Positions 1 to 7,662 are shown, counted from the first letter of the stretch. The stretch is DNA of 64,000 bases from Akkermansiaceae bacterium (GCA_024233115.1 JACKQB010000003.1:1-64000), one strand, 5' to 3'. The notes: generated by a model from the letters alone, not told the origin. Numbers and translations are program-made.

Positions 1-381
1 CACATCCTCCCGCGTGCCGTAGTGGCCATTGTGAAAGGCCCACTCCTCGGTGACTTCGTAAACGTTGCGCGACGGACCGTCGTAATCGATCAGGATCAGG
101 TCGCGCTCGCGCTTCTCCTCGTGATCGAAGAACTTGCCCCGATTGCGCAGGTGCTCGACGAATTCCCGGTTGCCGTAGATGTCGGTGTGGAGATGGCGGA
201 ACTGACCGAGCAAGGCGCCCTCGGCCTCGGCATAGCGCGGGCTGAATTCCCGCACCTTGGCGTCGAGCAGATCGGAGCAAAGGTATGGACACGCTCCCAA
301 CCCATTGATGCTCTGCATCTTGAGTCCTTCCCCCGAGAACAAAATGCGTGTGACGAGAAGAAAATTCTTGCCATGTAACAT
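1..381 (-). CDS. hsdR: Type I restriction endonuclease HsdR, N-terminal part (runs off the left edge)
   Basis: The reading frame is open to the window edge. It contains a stretch typical of HsdR N-terminal nuclease domains: HTDIYGNREFVEHLRN, then RERDLILIDYD, then VYEVTEEWAFHNGHYGTREDV. HsdR cuts and translocates DNA in type I restriction-modification. Known HsdR proteins of this kind usually have more sequence before this block, so the first 35 or so residues here look like a replaced or truncated start. The first ATG is at 381, inside a palindrome, and an alternative ATG lies at 318. No hsdS is visible in the window, and the neighbouring hsdM pieces are broken, so the gene may not serve a working type I system. 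Family assignment is fairly sure; integrity is not. Confidence 0.75.
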   Translation of the reverse strand, partial: MLHGKNFLLVTRILFSGEGLKMQSINGLGACPYLCSDLLDAKVREFSPRYAEAEGALLGQFRHLHTDIYGNREFVEHLRNRGKFFDHEEKRERDLILIDYDGPSRNVYEVTEEWAFHNGHYGTREDV

Positions 382-404
382 CGCTATGTTACATCACATA
401 ACAT
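373..404. promoter_or_regulatory. Operator-like inverted repeat between divergent genes
   Basis: Perfect 9-bp arms ATGTAACAT and ATGTTACAT (373-381 and 386-394) are separated by CGCT. A further partial half-site ATAACAT runs into the start codon of the small RHH gene at 403. The site covers the starts of both divergent genes, which fits autoregulation by the ribbon-helix-helix protein. Binding is inferred, not shown. Confidence 0.5.
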
Positions 405-651
405 GGCTCGTGGCGATTCCGGACGAATAGTGCTCGAAATAGATCCTTCCCTAAAGGATGAGCTTTACTCTGCGCTGACCCGAGATGGGCACACATTGAA
501 AAGTTGGTTTCTGGCGAACACTGAGAAATACCTTCTTGAACGAAACCAACTCCAATTGTTCCGACCAGCCCTCGTGGCCGAGGAACCTGCAGAATACAAG
601 GCCAGTGGCAAAAAGAATGGCGGCCGTAATTCTGACAAGAAAAATAAATAA
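403..651 (+). CDS. Small ribbon-helix-helix-like protein of the restriction module
   Basis: An 82-residue protein. Residues 8-14 (RIVLEID) look like a beta strand, followed by two predicted helices (about 15-30 and 32-47), the order seen in ribbon-helix-helix DNA-binding proteins. The tail is Lys/Asn-rich. It sits 8 bp before the methyltransferase gene on the same strand and its start lies in a palindrome, so it could control the module. I infer a regulator role from fold pattern and position; no exact family is recognised. It might instead be an accessory subunit. No Shine-Dalgarno sequence precedes the ATG. Confidence 0.6.
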   Translation: MARGDSGRIVLEIDPSLKDELYSALTRDGHTLKSWFLANTEKYLLERNQLQLFRPALVAEEPAEYKASGKKNGGRNSDKKNK

Positions 652-659
652 ACAAATAT

Positions 660-2306
660 ATGAATTTTATTGAATTTGAGTCGGCTCAAAAACTCAGAGG
701 CGGCTTCTACACCGAATCCGCTATTGCGGAGTATCTTGTGAGGTGGATTTCAGAGAAGAAACCGAAATCCATTCTTGAGCCCAGCTGCGGAGACGGCTCG
801 TTCCTTCGCGCCATTAAAGCCGTCGGATTAAACTCTGTTAGCGATATTGTTGCTTGCGAACTGGATCCAGTTGAGGCCGCAAAAGCACGGGAGACTACAA
901 AACTGCCTGTTGAGGTGCTCGATAGCGATTTTTTGCGTTGGTATCTGATCCATGGTCAAAATGGAAAACGGTTTGATGCAGTCCTCGGGAATCCGCCTTT
1001 CATTCGATACCAGTATCTTCCCTCTGAACAGCAGCTGCTAGCCGAGAAAATATTCTCCCAATTGGGGCTCCGCTTTACAAAGCACACCAACGCTTGGGTG
1101 CCGTTTGTATTGGCGTCGTTACGCCTTCTTAAGCCAGGCGGACGGCTTGCCATGGTCATTCCTTCTGAAATCTTTCACATTCCCCACGCACAGTCATTAC
1201 GACAATATTTGGGCGAACATTGCTCAAAGATTTTGATCATTGATCCGAAAGAAATCTGGTTCGGTGAAACTCTACAGGGAACAGTTCTCCTGCTAGCGGA
1301 AAAGAAGGCCGAAAGCAGGGAAAAAGGACATGGGGTCGCGGTAATTCCTGCCCGGTCACGCGAATCCCTCAACGAGAGCCCCGAGGAACACTTTCAATCT
1401 TCGATTTATGCAAATGGCTCCACGATTGAAGGAAAGTGGATGCCCGTATTTTTGACGGTAGAAGAAAGAGCACTCCTCTCCGACTTGAGATCACGTGACG
1501 ATGTAAAGAAATTCTCCGAAATCGCGTCAGTAGATGTGGGAATAGTTACCGGAGCAAATAAATTCTTCCTCGTTCCTGACGCTACAGTAAGTGAATTTTC
1601 GCTGCAGCGATGGGCACATCCTATGTTTGGCCGGAGTAATCATGTCAAAGGGCTCGTATATGGAGGTGCCGACCATGAATCGAATAAGAAAACGGGGCTT
1701 CCCGCCAACTTCTTATGGTTTGAAGAAGAGCAAATCGAAAAACTACCCGCGAATGTGAGGAAGTATTTAGATATAGGATTGAGCCAAAGTCTCCATACGA
1801 GGTTCAAATGTAGAACACGGAAAACTTGGTATAAAGTTCCATCGGTATACTCAGCACCCATAGCGATGTTGAAACGAGCGCATCATTTTCCTCGACTGGT
1901 ATTGAACAGTGCAGAAGCTTACACAACTGATACCGCATATCGCATCCAGCCTCTCAATATCAAACCTGCTCAGCTCGTGTTTGGTTTCGTGAATAGTCTT
2001 ACTAGTCTTACAGCAGAAATGGAGGGCAGGCACTATGGCGGCGGAGTGCTGGAACTCGTTCCGTCTGAAATTGAGCGTCTTCTGGTGCCCGTCATTAAAG
2101 CAACGAACCGTGATTTACAAATGGCGGACAAGAGATTTCGGTCAGTCTCAAACGACACAGATTTTCTTCGTATCCACGACGCACTCGTTTTGGGGCGTTT
2201 GGGATTGAGTGAGTCTGATCAGGACTCGCTACATTCAGCCTGGATGAAGCTTCGAGATCGTCGACATAGAGTAGACTCATCGGCTGTGAAAGACAGTGCC
2301 AAGTGA
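660..2306 (+). CDS. N6-adenine DNA methyltransferase, M.TaqI/Eco57I-like
   Basis: A 548-residue protein with the layout of gamma-type adenine methyltransferases. GGFYTES near residue 14 and LEPSCGDGSFLRAI near residues 40-53 form the AdoMet-binding motifs. NPPFIRYQ near residue 111 is the catalytic motif IV. The C-terminal half (about 240-500) would be the target-recognition domain. It would methylate adenines in its recognition site to protect host DNA from the convergent nuclease. The gene follows the small RHH gene by 8 bp and ends 22 bp from the nuclease stop. The A+T-rich 5' region and intact frame inside a decayed type I locus suggest a recent insertion. Confidence 0.85.
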   Translation: MNFIEFESAQKLRGGFYTESAIAEYLVRWISEKKPKSILEPSCGDGSFLRAIKAVGLNSVSDIVACELDPVEAAKARETTKLPVEVLDSDFLRWYLIHGQNGKRFDAVLGNPPFIRYQYLPSEQQLLAEKIFSQLGLRFTKHTNAWVPFVLASLRLLKPGGRLAMVIPSEIFHIPHAQSLRQYLGEHCSKILIIDPKEIWFGETLQGTVLLLAEKKAESREKGHGVAVIPARSRESLNESPEEHFQSSIYANGSTIEGKWMPVFLTVEERALLSDLRSRDDVKKFSEIASVDVGIVTGANKFFLVPDATVSEFSLQRWAHPMFGRSNHVKGLVYGGADHESNKKTGLPANFLWFEEEQIEKLPANVRKYLDIGLSQSLHTRFKCRTRKTWYKVPSVYSAPIAMLKRAHHFPRLVLNSAEAYTTDTAYRIQPLNIKPAQLVFGFVNSLTSLTAEMEGRHYGGGVLELVPSEIERLLVPVIKATNRDLQMADKRFRSVSNDTDFLRIHDALVLGRLGLSESDQDSLHSAWMKLRDRRHRVDSSAVKDSAK

Positions 2307-2328
2307 TGTTCAAGCCTGCAGGCGAAAC

Positions 2329-3612
2329 CTACGTTATATCGATGGCAAACTCGACGTCATCATCTGCCGTTTCGTAGAGTGAAAACACTGCTCCAGCCAA
2401 GTTTTCCCTAACTACAATGGGAGTGAATTCTTGTCCCCATCGAAGAATTGTAGTGTAATTCGCCTGTCCTGCTTCTCCTGAAGGTTTGTGGCTGATTTCA
2501 AAGTTTCGGATCCCGTAATCCTGACCGCGTATAATTATCCGCATTGGAACGAATGCATGCTCTTTCTCTTGTTGGGTATGGCCGAATTCACGCTCCCAAG
2601 GATAGTCCGCAAACATTTGTCGGAAATATCGTGTCCAATCAATCCTTGTTCCTTGAGGGTTCTCGAATCGAGCCTGCGTCAATCTGACACCGCCGACGTG
2701 GTTTGTGCCCTCAGCGACCTGCAAGGCGTCGGAATTTGAAAGGCTCTTTCTCCACATTAATACTCGAGGTGGAAATCTTTCTGGATCCGCGTCAACTGAA
2801 TCCTCGGAGGGGTTGACCGGTTCCGGAGCTTCGCGATCTGCATGTGGCGCAGGTTCTTCTTGCCGGAGGTTGTCGGGTAAAAGTGGTGGCAGTTGTATTC
2901 CGATAGCACCAAAAGGATTTGGCGGAATATCCCCATCCCGGGAACGTCTTGCTCTCGCCTCGGCTCGCCTTCCTCGGCGAGCATCTGCCTCTGACGGCAG
3001 TTCGCCTCGTGCAATGAGCGTTGTAATCAGGTCGGCGTCGAGGCTTTGAACTATAGATCCGGAGGGGTCGAGGAAAGCGCCTAAGGGACCAAGAATCCGG
3101 TGATACTCGCCTTCATCATCTGCTAGTTCAAAGTCGTATCGGGTAGCGGCTTCGTAGTTTGTATAGAAACCACCGTCTGTCAGATTGTTCGATCCAATAA
3201 ACAAAGTGGATTTTGTCTCACGTTCAAATAGATAAACTTTAGGATGAAACGTTGATCGGGGTATTGCGTTGTGAAAGATGTTCACCTCGCAATCCCATCG
3301 GAGAAGTTCTTCTAAGACTTCGCGGCTTGTTCCTCCGAGATCTATGCCGACGTTAAAGCGGAGGTCGGATCCTCCTGCCGCTTTGGTAAGGAGGCGCTCT
3401 CGCAGGCGGAGCGTTGTGCGAAGGGAGACGAAGGCGGAAACGAAGATAATTCGTGAGAAAACTTCGCTCTCTTCAAGAATCAGGTCAATTTCAAGACCAA
3501 GTTGGGTTTCAGGCTGCGTTATGGTAGTGACGTTCATTGAAAAACTGGCCCCGCTTAGGTAGCCGCTTGTGTTTAGATTCGCGTATGAGTAGTTGCTCCC
3601 TAATCCCCTCAA
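2329..3612 (-). CDS. PLD-family (NgoFVII/BfiI-like) restriction nuclease candidate
   Basis: A 427-residue protein from the ATG at 3612; an ATG at 3537 (MNVTTITQ) is the other likely start. Residues about 120-155 carry HPKVYLFE and FIGSNNLTDGG, the HxK...N pattern of phospholipase D nucleases such as BfiI and NgoFVII. Only one HxK motif is seen, which in BfiI is completed by dimerisation. Residues about 200-280 are a charged, Pro/Arg-rich linker, and the C-terminal part may bind DNA. It is convergent with the methyltransferase, so I read it as the restriction partner. A non-restriction role for the PLD domain is possible. Its 5' end abuts the broken hsdM copy. Confidence 0.7.
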   Translation of the reverse strand: MRGLGSNYSYANLNTSGYLSGASFSMNVTTITQPETQLGLEIDLILEESEVFSRIIFVSAFVSLRTTLRLRERLLTKAAGGSDLRFNVGIDLGGTSREVLEELLRWDCEVNIFHNAIPRSTFHPKVYLFERETKSTLFIGSNNLTDGGFYTNYEAATRYDFELADDEGEYHRILGPLGAFLDPSGSIVQSLDADLITTLIARGELPSEADARRGRRAEARARRSRDGDIPPNPFGAIGIQLPPLLPDNLRQEEPAPHADREAPEPVNPSEDSVDADPERFPPRVLMWRKSLSNSDALQVAEGTNHVGGVRLTQARFENPQGTRIDWTRYFRQMFADYPWEREFGHTQQEKEHAFVPMRIIIRGQDYGIRNFEISHKPSGEAGQANYTTILRWGQEFTPIVVRENLAGAVFSLYETADDDVEFAIDIT

Positions 3613-3900
3613 TGGGTCGATAGGTTTCGGCGTCGCTGGTGTGGATGTAGCGGCTGGGGGAGATGGTGTAGTCGTTTTTCTTCAGCTCGGCGTGATCGAC
3701 GATGCGGCTGAGTTTTTTCCTCTTCCTTACACCCGATGAGAGTGTCGGCGATGCGCTGGATGCCGGCGTCGGGGATGAAGTTCTTGGGATCGCCCTTTTC
3801 GAAGACCTGGCTGGCGTTGACGAGGAAGACCTTACCCTGTCGGGTCTTGGGCTTATCCCTGTTGAGGAAGAGGACGATGCCGGGGGCGGTGGCCGATAAA
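3610..3900 (-). pseudogene. hsdM: hsdM 3' remnant with frameshift
   Basis: The minus strand encodes APGIVLFLNR, then GKVFLVNASQVFEKGDPKNF and IQRIADTLIG, which are C-terminal HsdM sequences. A one-base insertion in a T run (about 3713-3718) then shifts the frame, and the matching SRYIHTSDAETYRP block continues in another frame to about 3612, where similarity stops at the nuclease start. About 160 bp of this piece (3614-3774) is nearly identical to 5570-5730. It is a dead fragment left by duplication or recombination. Confidence 0.75.
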
Positions 3901-3968
3901 GTTTGAAGGGAGAATGATGATGGCAGCACAGGAGAAATTTCTAAAGCACTTCGATCCAGTGCAAAGCT

Positions 3969-4076
3969 CATACTCCGATCTTCTCCAGAATTTCCTTCAA
4001 GGCTTTGTCCGTCTCCCGCGCCTCCACCTTCGTCCCGCTTGGCGGGACTACGGCGGACAGGTCGGCCGGTTTTCGC
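3969..4076 (-). pseudogene. hsdM: Second hsdM tail fragment
   Basis: Just after the KilA-N stop the minus strand reads VEARETDKALKEILEKIGV and a stop. This matches the natural HsdM end seen at 5474 (EAKETDKALGKILKQLGI). It has no HsdM body of its own, so it is a detached tail. A GTG that could start a short peptide lies directly after the KilA-N stop codon. Confidence 0.6.
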
Positions 4077-4078
4077 AC

Positions 4079-4921
4079 TCACTCTGTGCCTCCTTCCAAC
4101 TGCTTTGCCGTCCGTGCGGTAAGCGTCTGCATCTGGCGAATGGCGATGGCGTTGAGGCGTTTCAGGCGCTCGCCTTGGGGGAGTTCCATGTGGATGAACT
4201 CGGCGTTCATGTTCTCGATATTGGCGAGGACGAGGAGTTGTTCCAGGGTGGCGTGGTCGCGCATGTTGCCTTCCTTGTCGGGGTTGGCATCGCGCCATTC
4301 GCGGGCGGTCTGGCCGAAGAGGGCGACATTGAGCAGGTCGGCTTCGTTGGCGTAGGTGATGGAGGCTTGCTTGGGGGTCACTTCCGCCGGGATGAGGTGC
4401 GCCTGAATGGCGTCGGTGTGGAGGCGGTAGTTGATTTTGGCGAGAGTGCGGTTGAGGTTCCAGGCGAGGGAGAGACGGCGGTTCTCGTCTTCCTTGAGCC
4501 GCTGGAATTCCTTGATGAGGTAGAGCTTGAATTCGACCGATATCCAGGAGGCGAACTCAAAGGCGATGTCCCGATGGGCGAAAGTGCCGCCGTAGCGACC
4601 AGATTTGGAAACGATGCCTACGGCTGAGGTGGTCTCGATCCATTGGCGCGGGGTCAGCACAAAGCTGTTGAGACCCGCCCGATTTCTAAACCCCTCGAAT
4701 TCGACGGGATTAAAACCGGGGTTGTGGAGCTGCTCCCAGATGCCGAGCAATTCCAGCGTGTTGCGGTTGCGGAGCCAGTTGCGAATGAGATCGTCGGGGT
4801 GGTCGGCGTTCTTCGACTTTGCGATGTCAGTCAGGGAAATATAATCCTCGTCCTGATGGCGGACGACTCTGATTTCGTTCCCGCGAACCTCAATCGTGGC
4901 GTTGGTTGGCTTCTTTTTCAT
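4079..4921 (-). CDS. KilA-N domain protein
   Basis: A 280-residue protein. Residues about 10-140 match the KilA-N pattern: EDYISLTDIAKSKN, IRNWLRNRNTLELLGIWEQL and then the block around GRYGGTFAHRDIAFEFASWI. KilA-N is a DNA-binding domain of phage and bacterial proteins. The rest is helical and Leu-rich. The gene overlaps the RhuM-like stop by 4 bp, so the two are translationally coupled. Such genes are often carried inside type I restriction loci between hsdM and hsdS; their role there is not established. The frame is intact although both flanks are hsdM debris. Confidence 0.8.
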   Translation of the reverse strand: MKKKPTNATIEVRGNEIRVVRHQDEDYISLTDIAKSKNADHPDDLIRNWLRNRNTLELLGIWEQLHNPGFNPVEFEGFRNRAGLNSFVLTPRQWIETTSAVGIVSKSGRYGGTFAHRDIAFEFASWISVEFKLYLIKEFQRLKEDENRRLSLAWNLNRTLAKINYRLHTDAIQAHLIPAEVTPKQASITYANEADLLNVALFGQTAREWRDANPDKEGNMRDHATLEQLLVLANIENMNAEFIHMELPQGERLKRLNAIAIRQMQTLTARTAKQLEGGTE

Positions 4922-5352
4922 GTGTTACCTCCTTCCCTGTTCTCCAACCTTGCCCGGGAAATCTCGATGGCGGCGTGGAGTTTTTGTTGGAGGAGTTCGC
5001 GGGATGGCAGGGCGGTGAGGTATTCCTTGAGATGGCTACTGGCCCATTGGCGGAACTGCACGCCGCGTGGAGAGTGGACGCGGTAGCCGATGGCGAGAAT
5101 GAGGTCGAGGTTGTAGAGCTTGGTCTTGTAGCGCTTTCCGTCGGCGGCAGTTGTCAAGGAATCCTTGACAACTGAATCCTCAGCCAGTTCGCCATCCTCC
5201 AGGATGTTCTTGGCGTGGAGGGAGACGTTTTGCTTCGTGGTTTGGAAAAGTTCGGCGATTTCGAGCTGGGTCAGCCAGACCGTCTGGCCTTCGACGCGAA
5301 GGTCGAGCCGGGTGCGGCCGTCGTCGGAAGTGTAAAGGACGAGTTCGCTCAT
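4918..5352 (-). CDS. RhuM-family protein, short form
   Basis: A 144-residue protein with the RhuM family N-terminal region: VWLTQLEIAELFQTTKQNVS is a helix-turn-helix-like block, followed by NILEDGEL, then YNLDLILAIGYRVHSPRG and FRQWASSHLKEYL. Full RhuM proteins are about twice this length, so it lacks the usual C-terminal part. It overlaps the KilA-N start by 4 bp. RhuM genes are commonly found beside hsdM and hsdS. Function is unknown; DNA binding is likely from the N-terminal pattern. It may be a truncated product rather than a working protein. Confidence 0.7.
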   Translation of the reverse strand: MSELVLYTSDDGRTRLDLRVEGQTVWLTQLEIAELFQTTKQNVSLHAKNILEDGELAEDSVVKDSLTTAADGKRYKTKLYNLDLILAIGYRVHSPRGVQFRQWASSHLKEYLTALPSRELLQQKLHAAIEISRARLENREGGNT

Positions 5353-5362
5353 TGGCTACCTC

Positions 5363-5462
5363 CTTTGTATCGCCCCTTCAGGGCTCCGGAATTCATGGGT
5401 CTCGGGAACCCAGGGCGTTGCCCTGGGCTGTCATATGGCCGCCCCGTTGGGGCTTTGAAGGT
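5363..5462. repeat. Palindromic intergenic repeat element (REP-like)
   Basis: About 100 bp between hsdM and the RhuM gene is made of short hairpins: CCCAGGGC-GTT-GCCCTGGG (5409-5427), GCCCC-GTT-GGGGC (5441-5453) and a GCCCTTCAGGGC stem near 5371. The layout is like dispersed REP-type elements that occur in many copies per genome. Only one full copy is seen here. Confidence 0.5.
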
Positions 5463-5797
5463 CTGGTCGTCGCTCATATCCCGAGTTGCTTGAGGATTTT
5501 TCCGAGGGCCTTGTCGGTCTCCTTGGCTTCCGCCTCGATGACCTTCAGTTCCTCGACGATCTCGGCGATGGGCCGGTAGGTTTCGGCGTCGCTGGTGTGG
5601 ATGTAGCGGCTGGGGGAGATGTTGTAGTCGTTTTTCTTCAGCTCCGCGTGATCGACGATGCGGCTGAGCTTTTCCTCCTCCCTCCACCCGATGAGGGTGT
5701 CGGCGATGCGCTGGATGCCGGTGTCGTGGATGATCATGTTCATGTTGGCCATGGCCCAGGTCTCGGGGGTGAATTCCTGGCCGAACAATTTTAACGG

Positions 5798-5866
5798 AGC
5801 GCGGGTTTTCTTACCCGCGTCCTTTTCTCCCTTTCGCGGGTTGGAAAACCCGCGCTCCTTTTCGAT
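5798..5866. repeat. Inverted repeat inside hsdM
   Basis: GGAGCGCGGGTTTTCTTACCCGCG and its inverse, ending CCCGCGCTCC, form an interrupted inverted repeat within the hsdM frame. It adds the residues around ERGFSNPRKGEKDAGKKTRAP, which are not typical of HsdM. It is probably another inserted repeat element. Confidence 0.5.
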
Positions 5867-5977
5867 CTCGCATTTCACGAGGAGACCGCCGGAGCCACAG
5901 CAGGGGTCGTAGATCTCCATGCCGGACTCGGGCTGGAGGACGCGGGACATGATGGTGCCGACCTCGGGCGGGGTGTA

Positions 5978-6047
5978 GAATTGATGAACGCCCCCGCGTT
6001 CACCCTCCGGGCAACCCTGTCGGGTTGTCCATGTCGCTCCGCTCCAT
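5978..6047. repeat. In-frame palindromic insertion in hsdM, copy 1
   Basis: Compared with the usual HsdM order (SAGE directly before FYTPP), 22 residues (66 bp) are inserted here, ending GCPEGERGGVHQ. The DNA holds the hairpin GGCAACCC-TGTC-GGGTTGTCC. The insert keeps the frame. Confidence 0.6.
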
Positions 6048-6099
6048 TCACCGGCGCTCTGGCCGCCGCCCTCGGCGAACTTGCGGATGAGGTATTGAT

Positions 6100-6168
6100 T
6101 CACGCCTCCGCGCTCACCCTTCGGGCTGCCCTGCCGGGCAGTCTGTCTCGCTTCGCTCCGGCTGTCCT
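6100..6168. repeat. In-frame palindromic insertion in hsdM, copy 2
   Basis: A second copy, related to the one at 5978, encodes ARQGSPKGERGGVNQ just before YLIRKFAEG. The core GGGCTGCCC-TGCC-GGGCAGTC is a hairpin. Arms differ from copy 1 but the outer sequence is alike, as expected for a mobile repeat family. Confidence 0.55.
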
Positions 6169-6315
6169 TGGGGGTGGCGGCTTTCTTACGAGCTGCTTTC
6201 TTGGCGGCACGTTTGCGGGTGGCTTTTTTGGCGGCGGGCATTAGGGGATATTAAGAATGACGCCAGACTAACAAAGAGCGGATGCGTGGCAAGCGGGAAA
6301 GGGGATGGGGAAGAA

Positions 6316-6357
6316 GAATGTTGAATAGAGAATAGAGAATGTTGAAAAGTGAACTCA
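6316..6357. repeat. Period-7 short tandem repeat
   Basis: Six successive 7-mers all begin GAA: GAATGTT, GAATAGA, GAATAGA, GAATGTT, GAAAAGT, GAACTCA. The array lies between hsdM and the lipoprotein gene. Similar period-7 arrays recur elsewhere in the window. Confidence 0.7.
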
Positions 6358-6378
6358 TCAAAAACCCATGAAGCATAC

Positions 6379-6906
6379 TCATCGAATATCATATTTCGAG
6401 GGCTTGGTGAAGCCTTTGATGAGTGGTGTAATACGCTCGATAGATGTGCCTCTGGAGGTAGTAATTAGAGTAAACGTGAAATGCGTAGCCACGCGCATAC
6501 CACCACCTTGTTGCCACTTAGACCACGGTTTGTTGTAGGGTTTGATCCGAAATGGCTGATCAGCGGTCAGCTTGTATATGACACGACGCTGGACGCCGTT
6601 TTTCTTGTCAGACTCGTTCAGGCGGGTTTCCAGAGCTGAAAATGAGAGATTCTGAAAATGATACACATTGATGGACGGCTTGTGTTTGCTGTCGTATTTA
6701 GTGTAAGCATTTTTTGTAGTCCCGTCGGGGAAGTAGAAGTATTGGGCAATTTCGTTGTTGATGATATTCGCCTCAGCGGTCGTGGGCTCGGTATTGCTTT
6801 TGGGGTTGGTCAGGTTCTCAACAAAACTCTCAGCCGCGCGTTGGCAGGAAACAAAGGAACAACACAACACGGACAGACAAGCGAAATAACACACACACGT
6901 TTTCAT
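6379..6906 (-). CDS. Small lipoprotein of unknown function
   Basis: Starting at the ATG at 6906, the 175-residue product begins MKTCVCYFACLSVLCCSFVSC, a hydrophobic signal ending in a lipobox (FVSC). It would be attached to a membrane after cleavage. The mature part has no motif I recognise; it is polar, with a basic C-terminal half. An upstream ATG at 6942 would add 12 residues but spoil the signal peptide, so I chose the inner start. It lies alone between the restriction debris and a PEP-CTERM remnant. Confidence 0.65.
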   Translation of the reverse strand: MKTCVCYFACLSVLCCSFVSCQRAAESFVENLTNPKSNTEPTTAEANIINNEIAQYFYFPDGTTKNAYTKYDSKHKPSINVYHFQNLSFSALETRLNESDKKNGVQRRVIYKLTADQPFRIKPYNKPWSKWQQGGGMRVATHFTFTLITTSRGTSIERITPLIKGFTKPSKYDIR

Positions 6907-6924
6907 AAGCGCATTTAAGACATA

Positions 6925-7305
6925 GTGACTATCAAGCAGCAAGAAATATTACAGCGGGATCGATTTCGCTACGCATGCACAGGGGGAGGGGGGAATGTGA
7001 GGCTTGGAACACTGACGAGCAGTTACCTCTACGGAGCCCAGGCAGGGGACGACAACTGGGTCTACTTCAGCAACAACGATAACCCAGGTAATGAAAAAAC
7101 CTCGTTCTGGGCGCAGATCAATCTCACAGAGACAACAGCAACACCGGTGCGGTTTGTCTACGATACAACGAATCCTACCTCAGACATTACTTTTGCCGCT
7201 GCCATTGAGGCTGTGAACAATGTGCCAGAACCCAGCTCACTATTCTTGCTGGCTCTGGGATCGGGGATATGCTGGCAACACGCAGGAAAAAGGAATCCTG
7301 TGTAA
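6925..7305 (+). pseudogene. 3' remnant of a PEP-CTERM protein
   Basis: The frame starts at a GTG right after a stop codon and has no signal peptide. It ends with VPEPSSLFLLALGSG followed by a basic tail, a clear PEP-CTERM sorting signal: the VPEP motif, a hydrophobic helix and then basic residues. PEP-CTERM proteins are exported and cut by an exosortase, so one without a signal peptide cannot be handled that way. I read this as the last 126 residues of a larger secreted protein whose 5' part was lost. A CAAX-protease-like gene of the PEP-CTERM type is at 14.2 kb. Confidence 0.65.
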
Positions 7306-7662
7306 GCGAAATACCGTAGCGGAAGCGCTACCGCTTCCGACATCTCTCAACTCTTCGCGTAAATTGAGGTCTATGGTTGCTCAGATGGAATAGAGCAACG
7401 AGCAAGGATAGGATTGTCGATGTGAGGAAAGGGATAATTGACACAGCCGGTCGCGTGGGGACACGCGCCCCTACCAACACACCATAAACAACCACGCATT
7501 ACATACATTGTGCGAAGTTACATATAGATGCTGTAGAATGGTGGGTTTGTGGGGCTGTTTGGGTGTGAATACGTGAAAATGGCCATTTTCCGTGAACTTG
7601 GCGATTTTCCCCTGATGCAGGTAAATTGGTCAAAAAGTTAAGGCCCTGAGAATCGCGTATTT
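7306..7662. other. Gene-free stretch with hairpins
   Basis: No supported gene. A perfect hairpin CGGAAGCG-CTAC-CGCTTCCG (7320-7339) lies just after the PEP-CTERM stop. Near 7450-7480 there is a GC-rich GCGTGGGGACACGCGCCCC element that can pair with itself and resembles a dispersed repeat. Confidence 0.4.

Larger units (their letters stand above)
5474..6241 (-). pseudogene. hsdM: HsdM with internal deletions and in-frame insertions
   Basis: The frame is open for 255 residues but the product is not a complete methylase. A Lys/Arg/Ala-rich start leads directly to YLIRKFAEG, so the usual N-terminal helical domain is missing. YTPPEVGTIM and YDPCCGSGGLLVKCE (AdoMet motif I) are present. At NMNMIIHD the sequence jumps to TGIQRIADTLIG, losing the NPP(F/W) catalytic region. 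The natural C-terminus is kept (ILKQLGI). Two related blocks ending GERGGV(N/H)Q break the FAEG...FYTPP region. It cannot methylate DNA as encoded, although the frame has stayed open. Confidence 0.8.

Noticed and set aside
1..378. Plus-strand frame 22-378 and minus-strand frame 96-374
   Set aside because: The HsdR-like frame on the minus strand explains this stretch; both other frames lack family features.
403..3612. DISARM system
   Set aside because: A PLD protein and a methyltransferase are present, but no helicase or DUF1998 genes are found.
3609..4298. Single 229-codon frame as one gene
   Set aside because: Only its last third is HsdM-like; the first part is the KilA-N gene read in another frame.
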